From assembly GCA_033030425.1 (NCBI GenBank), contig JAUFSD010000003.1, positions 1,488,001 through 1,552,000 on the forward strand: DNA of 64,000 bases. Reading direction: 5' to 3'. Below, piece by piece: positions 44,766-57,098 of this stretch. Below the pieces are notes generated by a model, which saw nothing but the letters and a program-made list of their open reading frames with translations, had not been told where the DNA came from and made no database searches. Origin of the DNA: Verpa conica (Eukaryota; Ascomycota; Pezizomycetes; Pezizales; Morchellaceae). The position numbers and the translations under genes were made by a program. Numbering within the stretch: the first letter of the stretch is position 1; the number at the start of each line of letters is the position of its first letter.

Positions 44766-45926
44766 CATACATGTATATAAACCTTATCCCGATTTGGCCT
44801 AATTATAGCTCGCTATATACATAAAGGGCTAAAGTTTTAAAGTCTCATCTTTTTCCCACTTAAAATACTAGTATACCCTCGGCTACATGTTTAGAACAAC
44901 TTTATCAGTATATTTATAACTGGTATACATAGTACATAGTCAGAATCAGATCTACATATACTAAGCCATGGCATTTGTATATATATATAGCTATCCAGTT
45001 TACTACATGTACTTCTAGGGTCAGATTCTTGTTTAAAACAGTCTATCATAATTCAATGGCTGCCTCTCGTTAAATCTAACCAGTACTACTAATACGTCTG
45101 CTCTAGCTTGTAAATTACACTTTATAGTTGACCCACAGTTCGAAAATCCAGAGAACTTTGTGTTTGCCTTAATTTAGGAAATAGTGGGTCAAGATTTTAA
45201 ACTCTAAATATTATATATAGGGCACTCATCCAATTTAACCCTTTCTTACGCGTTCCGTCTCTAGATATTTAAGAGTAATTAATTATTATTACCTTGTAAT
45301 TATATAATATCACTGCTTTTTCCGTCTTGTTTATATAGTGCTGAGCATAGCATTTAAATCTACGAACATAGTTGTAGTGATATAATCATCTCGTAACACT
45401 CGGTAAATGAGAAGCTTATGGTTCTAGCCCCCAGTATATATATACATGACTTATATAAATATATTTAGCCGCTTAGGGAAGAAATCATGGGAATTAGATA
45501 TAATGATTCACTCCAAATTAGGCTAGAGCTGTTAACATTTTCCAATGAGTCTATCTTCGATGAAGCCAATAATCTTTATGTAATAAATCATTATTGGCGG
45601 TAGATTACAGAAAGCTCTTGACTACATACATGTACTCAAATTACCAAGCCCAAATAATAGTACACACATATATATATATATAAGTGACTTCGGCTAATTG
45701 CTTGCCATTATATGTAGTTATATCTAATCTATACGGATACTGTATAGATTAGTGACCGACTGATCTAATTAAATTTAGGTGGGCGAAATTTACATGAATT
45801 AATAACCTTATTACTTAGCCAATTATACCGTTGTTCATAGATCAACTATAAGAACTAAGCCAGCGCAAACTTATCTACATATATATATAAGGTATCGCGG
45901 ATGAACAAGATCGATACATGTACCCG
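44766..45926. other. AT-rich intergenic DNA
   Basis: No gene. Contains TA microsatellite runs (around 44986-44999 and 45668-45682), a hairpin GCCAATAAT/ATTATTGGC at about 45565-45598, a perfect 11-bp hairpin CTAATCTATAC/GTATAGATTAG at about 45726-45754, and several TACATGTA palindromes. Confidence 0.5.
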
Positions 45927-45996
45927 AATAGTGTCGTGCCTAGCCCCAGTAGTTACAGTGCTGCGCAGAAAATATGGGGCTAGGCACGAGACTATT
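45927..45996. mobile_element. 70-bp MITE with imperfect 9-bp duplication (Mutator-like)
   Basis: The left end AATAGTGTCGTGCCTAGCCC plus C pairs with the right end at 20 of 21 positions. The flanks ATGTACCCG (45918-45926) and ACGTACCCA (45997-46005) match at 7 of 9 positions, consistent with an old 9-bp duplication. The TCGTGCC core is shared with the 22881-22998 element, suggesting the two families are related. Almost the whole unit is stem, so it would fold into a hairpin. Confidence 0.68.
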
Positions 45997-46197
45997 ACGT
46001 ACCCAACGTACTACACTTACAAAAACGGATCGAAGCCCACATTATAAAACTAATATAAGATACACCAGTACGTACTTTTTATATCGTCTAGAAGCATTAA
46101 TAACTACTAGTAGGTTCAGTTGTAGTTTAAATCATTAGCTTCCATTATATTATATATATTAGGCTCCATGCATTTATGATTAATTTATTCATTCCAT

Positions 46198-46244
46198 ATT
46201 GGCAGGAGCACCGTACTGACCCCACCCTTCTTTTTGGTACTGTA
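46198..46244. repeat. Dispersed repeat fragment, copy 2
   Basis: Second copy of the repeat at 41952-41999, with GGAGCACCGTACTGACCCCA at its centre. No terminal structure can be recognised. Confidence 0.65.
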
Positions 46245-49200
46245 GTAAACGAAACGCTATAGAAGATCAGTCCCACCGACGAATCTCCTGGTATGTACAT
46301 ATTTTATTCCTAAATCCCCAGAATAGGTTAATTGCTAGAACTATTGAATTACTTGGTTACACGTACTTAAGGTGAGATTAAGTATTTTCAGATGCAAAGC
46401 CTGATTTGTACCCTGTTGCAACGAGTAGCTGACAATACTTAATTTCAGTCTAAGAATGTACGTACCTATAAAAATCATTACTCTAGTTTTGAGATAGTTA
46501 CCTAAGTATGGAAGCATAAATCGGTCAAAAGTTTGTTTACCACTGGGCTTCCATAGACTCCACACCTAGCTAGGTCTACGTACCTTGGAGACTAAGTGAG
46601 AGATATAACTGGGCCAAAGGAGTTTTCGTCATGACCGACAGCCACTAAAGGTGTCATGCACGAATTTACTATTTCAGTCACCCTACTAGATCTAACCACA
46701 TTAGATATTATAATTTACCTTAAAAGATAACTTCATATAACTTTAATTCTATGGTAGCCTTGATCCCGGACCCCTTAAATCAATTGATACTGATTGATTG
46801 CATTCTATATATAGTATTCTTAATTTTATCCAGCTCAAGCTTAAGAGGGTTCCTTCCTTCGACCCACAGCTTTACGCGTACGTAGTCATATATCTGATTG
46901 ATGAACTAAACCGGCTGATTGATCAGCAAGCTACTCAAGACGCAAATTTCAGATAGTAGAATATTCCCGTTAGTAATTGGCATATATATTAGGCTACCTG
47001 TATTAATTAATTCACTATACAGTCTTAATTCTGGTCCGGGATCTAAACAATAAATTACCCCTCTAGGATATTACCCCGAAAAAAACTCAGTTAGATAATA
47101 ATATAAGAAGGTCTTATTTATAAGGTGAACCACCTCGGATTGAATTTTGAAAATTATAATTGTTGTTCGTTAATTTGATTGGCTAAATTAAATTAAACTA
47201 CATCTCCTTAATTCATATTTCTGCTGGAGGGGATAAATATTTCCCGGGCCCCAGTAGCGTTCATGTAAACTAGAGTTAGTGGGATCTATAACCCTATCGT
47301 AGACCATGACACAATCAGACCAATTAAACCTTACCAACTCATGGTAAACTCTCATAAAATACCTAAGTCATAGTTTATCACTCGTCTAAGAAAGGCCTAC
47401 GTTAGTGCAGTATACAGGCTAAACCAGCCGCATCACTTCTTCATACACATTCTTATTCCACCTAATTATCCGAACTCTTGATATAGGACTTGCATTCATG
47501 ATAAATCACTCGCATATTGAATGCAATGAATCGAACCTTCCCGCGAAACTACATGTACATATGGTTCCGCCAATACAGAAGCCATCTTTAATATATAACG
47601 CGTTATCAAACTTCACGCAATTAGCAGTTAAACAGGTCACTAATTATATCATGAAGATGAATATGTTGATGGAGATACGTCATATATCCCCGAAATGTTT
47701 AAGTAGGTATATATATATTAGCGATTGAGAGAAATAGACTCTTAAACAATCTTGAAGCAGCTACAATATATAGCTCATATATAACCTTAGCCTTGCGCCT
47801 CGTGTCAACGATTGTTTGGGTAATCCTCTTCTATAGCCTACGATCTACGGGAAAACCGATCTCTGCATAGATCCTTAGTTCATTTTCTGCGCTTTGTTGG
47901 TGATGCATAAGCGGATTACCCGGAACCTGCATCGTTGCGGGGTGTGGAAAACTACCCCAGCTGGGGAAAGGCGTCTAAAAACATCCTTGTATTCGAGTGA
48001 TATTCTATGAATACGAAACGATACCAAACCTTTACCCGATCTTTATCACGAGAATTTCTTCTACCGCCTTAAACTTTGATGAGGTGAATGAAGATATACC
48101 TGACAACTGTCACTATGACCCGCCTATCACTGATCCCAGCAGTCCGAAGCCTTTACGACCTATACCAAAGAGGCCTCTCCCAGGTCTTGAGTTTTTAGGG
48201 TAAATACCATCACCGACTCTATCTTGTATAAGTTATAGAGTGGTTATGCATGCCATTGGACCTACACACCCACCACCCTGGCATAGGTCCATCGAATTCT
48301 CTTGATGTTAACCTGTGCGAGTGGCTATACTCTGCAAGGCAACAACACGCGACAGCTTACCTTAATGGCATCGAGCGAGATATATCAGTACCTCCGCCTT
48401 GGACGGCTTGAGTTCTAGGTGAATGCAAACAATTCGGTGCAAACCGCCCAATTCCTCTTAGAGAACCTCAAGAGTCATTTTTTTTTTTTAGCAGCCTTAC
48501 TCAGTCATCATGTACATGTATGCCATGCTATTTCTAACCTCGTGATATGCAGGCTATACGTAGGCCTCCAGAAAAAACGTGTTAACCTCAAACACGCAAT
48601 ATTACTGAGGGCGGGGAAGTTCCAAACATAAAAGTAAAACATTAAATGCCCCCGATATGTATGAAATTTTTTACAAGCACAAATACACCCCACAGATCCT
48701 TCACTCTAGTAGCGAACTACCTCGGGTTATGGGGCTCGGGAACCTCCCGCGGCTAGCTAGGGTTCTCCTTCTGTTCCCAATTAATTCTTGTAGGAAACCG
48801 AGGTCTGCCTAAACAAACTAAAATAACAAAAAACAGAAGTCTCGTGCACAATATACGGGGGATAGGTTAGGTGGGATTTATCCTATGATCTCCGGATTGC
48901 CGAATAACTCCTTGGACTTACCGATATGCATGCACGTGAACAGCCAATCCTTATGATACGACACACCTTCGCGATCAGCACAGCGCTCCAGATTCTAATG
49001 AGGTGCTTTCTTACAGCGTGCTTTGACTCCTAGTGAGGTCTATCTTTCTCTCATTAATTAAAGGCATGCTCGAACTAAAGGCACAACGCTAATGATCGTA
49101 CTCTCCCACGCCCATGTTTGGGATTAGGTGTGCCACAACTATCCGATTAGGGTCACACGTAGGCCTAGTATAATAACCCTTCAGTATTTAGTTATATGTA

Positions 49201-49638
49201 GGGACAAGTTAGGTTCCATTCGTAGCCATCAGCTGTTGATGTCCCAAGGTGGTCGGCGGTTAGAACCATGCAACACCGCAAAGACATACTTTACGTGTGT
49301 TTCTTGTGAAGAAAAGCTTAACCGCCGCGGATGCTAAGTTTGGGAACCATGGAAACAACTGGAGATACTCTTGGCTCATGTATGTAAGCAATCTCCCTAT
49401 GGTTCTATTCACAACTCATTTTCTACTCCTATAAAAAAGTTCTCTAAGGTTTCGAGTTTAGGGTAGGTATATAGGATCTGGCCGGAATTTTTTTCCCTTC
49501 AGTTATTAAAGAAATCTCTTTGCTAGACAGCTAGACTGGGGTTTCGAGGGTTTGCACGACCGGGTCCCCCCCCTCCAAGAGGTAAGCGTTAAGTTCTATT
49601 TACTAGCATGGCACCTAGGAGCAAAAATACAGAAGATT
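46245..49638. other. AT-rich intergenic DNA with eroded gene-like pieces
   Basis: No confident gene. A fragment of the 49.6 kb MITE lies at 46508-46547. An inverted pair GATCCCGGACC/GGTCCGGGATC lies at 46762-46772 and 47033-47043. Around 47997-48410 there are two short Pro-rich open pieces in different frames that could be remains of a gene (see findings). The rest shows stops in every frame. Confidence 0.5.
46508..46547 (+). mobile_element. Terminal fragment of the 49.6 kb MITE family
   Basis: ATGGAAGCATAAATCGGTCA followed by AAAGT and CCACTGGG follows the terminal repeat of the element at 49639-49962 with a few changes. Only one end is preserved. Confidence 0.6.
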
Positions 49639-49962
49639 ATGGAAGCGTAAATCAGTCAAAAGTATTTTTCCCATCGGTGGTCAATTAAAGTACAAAAACG
49701 CTAGATTCCAGCGCTTGTATGTGCTACTTTCACTGAATCAAGCACTCTGTACTTGAGTCAAAACTAATCTATTGAGACAGGTGCTTAGACATTAGTGACA
49801 GCAACTTACCTCTCTAGTGGCTTAGTGACTTTGCCACCTAATTAAACTAACTAGTGCTAGTTAGAAGTGTTTGGCTTAAGTACAAGGTGCTGGAATCTAG
49901 CATTTTTGTACTTTAATTTACCACCAGTGGGAAAAATACTTTTGACCGATTTACGCTTGCAT
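49639..49962. mobile_element. 324-bp MITE with ~76-bp TIRs, flanked by an 18-bp direct repeat
   Basis: The left repeat starts ATGGAAGCGTAAATCAGTCA (49639) and runs to ~49714. The right repeat (49887-49962) is its complement with about eight mismatches over 76 bases, mostly transitions. Both contain the word GTACAAAAACGCTAGATTCC or a near match. The 18-mer AGCAAAAATACAGAAGAT occurs immediately outside both ends (49620-49637 and 49963-49980; one extra T on the left). That is far longer than a normal cut-and-paste duplication. Relatives lie at 15403-15523 and 46508-46547. No coding capacity. Confidence 0.82.
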
Positions 49963-52900
49963 AGCAAAAATACAGAAGATATCCGCACCTTCATTTATTA
50001 TTAAGCATTACTAGGCCCCCACACCAGCACTATTTGCTATCACTTACTCCTAGTTTACACCTTCCCCCAAGACATATCTACCCGAGTTTTAGCATTTACA
50101 AGCGTACCAATATTACAGTCCTATATTAGTTCACGGCATCATCCTCCTCTCCTCCTAGTTAAGTAATCAAATTATTAAAGTCTTAAGAACGTTACCGGGG
50201 TTCTAGAAATTCAGTGCATGGTAATAGATAAGGCAAAAAAATACTTTTCTCTGCTGACTTACATACAATTACCGGATCAGGAACACCCCACGTACACTCA
50301 TGCACCCTGGGCTAACAAAACGGGAAGCTGCACGATACATTATCGAGAAGTTAACGTTTTTCGTTAAACGAATGAATGCCTATCATGCTGGCAACGGTGA
50401 TCGCCAATAGCCGTAAATACTTGTACCCAGGTAAGATATCTCATCGGTAATATAATGCGCGGGCTAATTTTTTAAAACCCTGGTTGGAAAAAATTAACAC
50501 CGTTTCTTGTGAATATACAGCCTTTGATACGTCCTATTTATCATCTAACGTGACCCATGGATGATCGAAAACGTGGGGTAAATTGCCTAGAGGTTTTATA
50601 GAAAAAAATTGCGCCAGTACTTGTCTATACTTGTAGTCTTATACGTATAAGTGTACATATCCCAGGTGGAAACAAAATCTGTTGCAGATTAAACTTAATT
50701 CATCAAAGCCCAACGAACGAATCGAAATTATTGAAGAAATAACTAGGCTTGAAACCTCCACACTCATCTCGATGCGTAGATCGCACGGATCGAGGATATG
50801 AGTTGCTCACAGGATCACCTCCACACTTTTTGTTTGCTATTTTGCTTTTTCCCGGTGTCAGGATTTCTCCACGCATGGCCGATGTGCACTGCAAACAACG
50901 ATAACCGATATGTACACTCTCTCTGCATAGAGAAGGTAAAATAGACAAATACATAATGGGTAACGAGCTACGGGTTTTCGCGAAGGTTAGCTCGGCTTCC
51001 CATGTTCTCTTTTCATACACTATCATTAATCTTACGTTACCCCACACAAACCCATAACCCCCCCCACATCTATCCCATCTTCTTGACAGCAACTGGGTAC
51101 ACGTGGGGGAAAAAACTTCTCCTTAGCCTCCTTAAAAATCCCACTGCCCTGGCTATGTGTGATTCTTGAGGCATTGAATGTATCCCACAGCCAATGTCAG
51201 CTTAGGAATTGACCTCGCTAATACCGGGGAAGTAAATGTTGGGGCCTGTCGTTACATAATTATGTGCTAGGGCTTGTGAGTGTTCCTAATATGTGGCTTA
51301 TAAAAGTTCGAAATTTTACAGAGCTGTTCCTAGCGGACAAGGTCGGGAAGCTCAAAGATGACAACCCGGAGTACTGCCAACGTGTACCACATAAGCTGTA
51401 TGGACCGAAAAATTAATGTTTTAAAGCACATCATCGCCCGATCGTGCCCGCGCCGTGACCAAATAAACGGGACTCCATTTAATATGTTGGAGGAGCCCAG
51501 CACCTGACTTCGCATATCCAGGGGTGTTGTCGTGTTTTTGCGATTCTTAACACATCTCCACGGCCTGATCATCGAGAAGCCATGTTTCCAGATCGGAGGA
51601 TGGTACGAAAAAGGCTAGATCTGATGCCTCTTCCCAATCTTGTGGAAATGTTGAATGTTGAAGTTTTGATACCTTTACAGGTGCTCAAGCCCTAATATTG
51701 TCGCCATGAATCTATGATGGGCCCGCGGATGGGAGGCAGGTTCTCGGTTTTGTTTTATTACGGGAGAGCGCCACGCCCCGGCAGTTTCACATCCAGGCTA
51801 TGAGTTACAGCCTTTATGGGTATGAATTAAACGTGTTGGTACCCCACACCGATACCTCGTTTAGGTACTTCCAGTTAATTCCCACACCTTGTAATGTACA
51901 GGCCTCTGCCAAATCAGTTTCCTAATGTCCGAGCCCTTGGTACCGCTGACCACTGTTTCGGGTCGCAATCTGCATCTACCGCTGCCTAAAAGGCAGCGGC
52001 AGATTTGCAGCAAATTAACCATGAAATTATGTAGGTACACAGGTATATTATCGTATGCGAGAGACAAAGGTATGGCATGGCTGCAAACTTCTCGGTTACC
52101 GTTTTGCACGTTTGTTGGGTTTTTCTGGCAGCTCTTTCTCTCTTTCCCCAGACTTTCAGTGGAGATTGGGCGCATGTTTCGTTTCTAATTCCTTGGCGGT
52201 ACTAATACATTAACCTAACGCGAACAGCACCTTGGGCCCGCGTTCACTTGATATGATACAAGTACCTGGAGTAAGCCCCTCGTCCTCCTGGGACAACCCC
52301 CAGACCGCTCCCGTCGAAAATGCTACCGACAAATTCGGCCTTCCAGAACATAGTAATTGCACTTAGTGCCCGGTTTAACCTTCACCGAGAAGAATATCCT
52401 GGATTCCTTTGCGCCCGGACATTTATTCTTGTGATTTCGGTCCTTCACTCTACCGAGCATGATAAATTTGTACCCCCTTGGGGCATTATATACTGTATAG
52501 TGTAAGTAATGAGTTACGAGTATACGTAGTATGCCCCAGCTATATGGAACTTTGGGAGGAGGCCTGGGTAAGTTTTTGACAGGCGGTATATAATTTAACC
52601 GGCGAGACGAGATCACAAGCGCGATTTAACCGAGGTGACCATACCTCTAGCGCGCTCACCTACGGCCAGAGTGCCGGCCATCGGCACATGTGCTCAATGA
52701 ATTACCCGGAAAATTTATGAGAAAAAAATTGTTGAACAAGATTAGGAACGCAGAACTACGAGAGTGCAATTTCGTGATTTTCCCGGGTTTTACTTGTATA
52801 ATCAGTACGACAGAAATGGCGGGCATGCGAGGCGATCTACAAACGATAAGGGAAATTATTCAAACAGTGAAAAGCAGAGGCGAAGAGGAAGCTGCATGGA

Positions 52901-55900
52901 CATGCATCACCGTTACGTCTTAATGTTACAGGTTCCTGTACGAAATGCGGGCCGTCGTCAGCGGGGAGCTTTCACGATACCTGCCTTCTTAGGCTGGAAA
53001 CGTTGGGTCCCGTCAACATCCTTCTGGAAGGGCTTGGGCGCCGCTACTTTAAAATTACCAGACACATGCGAGTGTAAGTTCGGGCCGTTGGGCTAGAAAC
53101 CCTTTTTGTCCTGTACTCCAAAGCACTTTTGTGAACATGTCTGTAGCTTACTAGGGGCTTGACCGGGTCAATGGGTGTGCGACGATATCTATACCCCCAG
53201 CCCCTCGGGGTGTTTTTCTTTCTTCCTGAAACTAGACCAGAAGCTCTAAATTTAAGGGGGTATTTCTATAGGCTACAAGAAAAACATTCCAACTGTGAGG
53301 CGTCACCTGGAAGGTATTTACAGAGCGTCACTACTGGTAAGCTCGGCACTTGCAAAGTAAACAAGTCCCCTGCTTGATGGCGGTCCCTATGACTTAGGAG
53401 CGGTCTCAAGAGTAAAAAAACAGTAGGAAAATGTGCTCACGTGGAACATTCTCTGTGGTGAAAAAAGCAACCTAAGGAAACATCTAAAACATCGTTAGGG
53501 ATTCTATGGTTCGCCGAACTTTCCCCACGAAAGTGAACCCCGGGTTACAACGTGGGTTCTCTCATGCCGCCTGACCACCACAAAAAGAGACATGCCAAGG
53601 CCTAGCCATACCACCATGCTTACTCTGGGTGTTCCTTGCTAGATGGCATTCAGCCTAAGCGGAAGGAAGCGGTGGGGTAAAGAGGCTGAAAAAACCAGCA
53701 CGCCGCGCAGCAGCGATCCCGGGAGATGTCGGAGGACCCTTCCCGGACTATGGTTGAGCCACCGGCGGATCAACGGCTCGAACACCGAGCCCCCGCGGCA
53801 AATAGTCGGGCTTTAGTCTGTCACGCGTGGGTTGGAACATAGCGTAGCAGAACGTGATCAGGTTTGAGCGCCAACAAACTTCTCACGCAGGGCTCGTTCT
53901 TTTTACAAGGCAACAGGAGATGTGATGGGTACAAATGACGAACCTTTATAAAACAATTTGGCATCCCCCTTTTATCTATAATATTGTTGTGATCACCATG
54001 ACAAAACGTGGGACTTATTCAGAGAGGAGGCATTACGTGCAACGTTGCAGTTGGTATGTGATAATACGGTGACTGCGGTAGTTTATTTATTTATTTTTTC
54101 TAGTCACGAACTACCGTTCGGTAAGCAATTCGATAAAAGCCCAGAGTAACGCTGACGGATGACTATTGAACAAAAAGCTTACCTCCTCTAGAGTAGGTAG
54201 GCCAGTATTCAATGGCGGAGTCACGGAGGCAGTGTTGTCCTTATACTCTAGTTGAAACCGCCACCTGCTACATCTGATATGTAGCTATGGCAGTAACAGG
54301 TGAGCATTCTTGGCCGTTGATCTGTCCCACATGCTTCTGCTTCCCTCTTTACGGGGCGAATAGCAGGTATTTAGTTATGAGATGAAGGGCATTTTTGTCT
54401 TTACTGTTGGTACGTATCTAGATGTGCTGGTGTAGTTATTTTTAATCGGAAAACCCACGCCGGCCGGATTGCGGGCGACAACCAGCGAGACTTTCTGTGG
54501 CGGAAGCAGCCGATCGCGAAAGGATGGGCAGCTCGCCATTTTCGGCTTAGATACCTATGGTGCACCGTTGCGCCCTGAATAGCTGCACGTGGTCTAGGGT
54601 GGCCAGCTGGCGCTTCTCACCAACAGGCTTCTTCGCAGTCATAGGTACAATATGGGGACGAAACATAATTGTTTTTTTTTTAGCATCGAAGCAAATGATA
54701 GATGTGATCTTTATTGTGGGGAAATCGAGGATAATACGCGGGCGCGAATCGATGGTCAGCAGCTGATCGTGTTTATGTCGAATCTGTGGAGAGGCCCTTT
54801 TATGTCCGACGTTTCCACTTTGTCAGAAGGTGATCTAAGCCTATAAACAAAGAAAAGGAAGAGATTTTTTTTTTCTCGTCCTTTACTCTCGCGATCTTTT
54901 GCTTTGATATTAGAGTACTAGTTGCTACAGCTGTTTCTTTGGCAGGTGTGGGAGGGGAGTGATTGCGAAGTCCAAAACAGCGATGGAGAATCCGGGAACT
55001 CGATACGTTCTTGACCGGGCTCTCGTGTAATTGTAGAAATAGGATTATTGTTATTCTTACGGTCACTTTAATGAACGGCTCTTGTAGTGATATTGAATTC
55101 CGGGTCCAGGGAGCAATTCCGAAACCGCCATTATTCTGAGTACGAGAACAAACATTATGGAAGCAGGAAAAAGTGCCGAGATGGGATGCCCAATACGGAA
55201 GGAATAAGGGACGACTGGGGGAAGTGGTGGTGGGGGATTGGATAATGATGATGGGAGAAAAGGCCAATTGGGGAACAGCATGGCATGGGATGCTATCCCA
55301 GCGATCTGTTACGGTCGCAGCGCAAGGGCGGTATGGAGGATGTACTTGCTTGTTGCCTCGTTTGCATCCGTGTCAGGTGAAAGGCTACGCTACGTTCCAT
55401 TAGCCCGGCATCAAGTCCTCTGTCCAGTGCCAGGCTTCGCTGCTCATCATGCTCTGGATAAAAGGTAGGGTTTGGATGGAGCAGGGCTCGAGCGAGAGAC
55501 ACAAGTATCATACCCCACATCTTTTATCCGGCCAATTTACAACATGGAAACAGGTTGTGAGTTATACGTATACTGGGGGAGGCGTAAGACCTTGTGGGTC
55601 AGCGGAGGCGGTGTCGGAGGGTAGCGGTCGGTAGACTCCAGGCATCATTAAACAAGGGGCGAGAGAAACAGGAAGCGTAATAATTTGCGCTGAGAGACAA
55701 ACGGATTCATTGGATCTGGGGTGAACGTGACTTGAGCCTTTTTTGTTTTTTTGTGGGTAATATTTTTGTTTCCAGAAATTAGAGGAGGGAAAGCGAGGGT
55801 TTTCTGTGGACAAGAGTCCGGACACAGAGAAACCCCCACAGAGGAGACGAGAACGACTCCTTGCGTTGACTGAAAACAAGTTCGGAATCCGGCCAACCAA

Positions 55901-56784
55901 CCCCCATCATTCCCATCCCTCTGGGGGCTTTTCTAGCAGTGCCAGTTATGATTGATGAGTAAGAGAAGGGAAGGAGAAGATGAGAATATTTTCGCTCAAT
56001 CTTATTCCCCCCCGCTCCCTTTACCCTTTTTATTCTACCTAGCTACGTGCATCAAGTACATGTACTTTATTCTAATTTATTCTACGAAGATTAATTATAG
56101 GAGTTTCTTGTCTTTTTATCTTCTCCCCTTCCTACATGTATCTTCTTGTCCTAGGCTAGGGGAGAATGCCCCCAATGGTTTATCATTGCCGCATGTCACC
56201 CAGACAGGGCAAAGGCGAAAAAAACAAGAAGAGGAAAAAAGGAAAGAAAAAAAAGAAGCAAGAGAGGAAAAACTCTTGTCCCTTTGCCCAAGTAACCGTA
56301 GCCCCCCGGTTGACCTTAGGCCCAAATGTCCTCAATCTCCCGAGGAGGGCCCGACGGGTAAGCCCAAGTACCAGTGGTGTCTCAGACCTGACCCACATCT
56401 TTTCCACGCTTGCTCTGTGTCTCTCTTTCGCTCAGTCCCACCCCAAGCACCTACAGCCGTAACCCACACCCCCCAGCCCAGTTTTGTTAGACAACCCCAG
56501 CCGACACCACCTATAACCCCCCTCGCATCCTGTCCCTCCTCCTTGTCGTAGGTTCTCCCCCCCAACTTAAACACTCAACGTCTTCTCCTACTTAGCCATT
56601 GCTATCCCCCTACCTGAGTCCTTCACTTCTCGACATCTTCAGCATCACCGTTGGAAAGTCGACATCACTTCTTTCACATTCATCCATTCTTAATACAAAA
56701 GAAGTCGACTAGCACTACTGCTACCGGCACTAGCAACACCAACTACTGCTCTTCCACTCAACTGTCACCACACAACCCGCGAGG
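49963..56784. other. Large intergenic region and upstream leader of the DUF1752 gene
   Basis: 6.8 kb with no convincing gene. Composition becomes less AT-rich to the right, with GC-richer patches around 53690-53830 and 55170-55450. A hairpin with a perfect 9-bp stem lies at 51965-52008. From about 55980 onward the plus strand becomes pyrimidine-rich with A/G tracts, which looks like a long promoter and 5' leader for the gene starting at 56785. Open frames here overlap each other in several frames, as chance frames do. Confidence 0.5.
51965..52008. repeat. Short stable hairpin
   Basis: CCGCTGCCT (51979-51987) pairs perfectly with AGGCAGCGG (51991-51999) around a 3-base loop. GCAATCTG (51965-51972) pairs with CAGATTTGC (52000-52008) with one bulge, separated by an asymmetric internal loop. 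It could be a structured RNA, a small-RNA precursor or chance. Confidence 0.5.
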
Positions 56785-57063
56785 ATGCCTTCGCGACTAT
56801 CCAGCCCTATGCTGTCCTTGGACATCAACCACATCGCTAAAGTCGATCCCCGAAATGTGGACAATCTGTTTAGCATGTGGACAAGTGAGTCTTGGGAAAA
56901 AAATCCCAACTCTTATTTCAGTGTCAAAATATGCTGACAATGGCGTTAGTTTTCTCGAAGTGTGCGGAATCATTGGAAAATGGGAGGCGGCTAGAGAATC
57001 TCAGCTGGAGAGTATGGAATCGGGAGACTTTTTGCTGCGAGGAGACGAAAACAACTACTACAG

Positions 57064-57098
<35 letters not shown>

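Noticed and set aside
46762..47043. GATCCCGGACC inverted pair as a transposon
   Set aside because: Only 11 bp of certain pairing and no target duplication; kept only as a note in the intergenic entry.
50703..51092. 129-codon minus-strand frame
   Set aside because: Contains scattered Cys and Trp but no domain pattern; no splice-linked continuation; likely chance.
55952..56551. 199-codon open frame upstream of the DUF1752 gene
   Set aside because: Low-complexity Lys/Glu and Pro/Ser runs from A/G and C/T tracts, overlapped by other frames; best read as promoter or leader.
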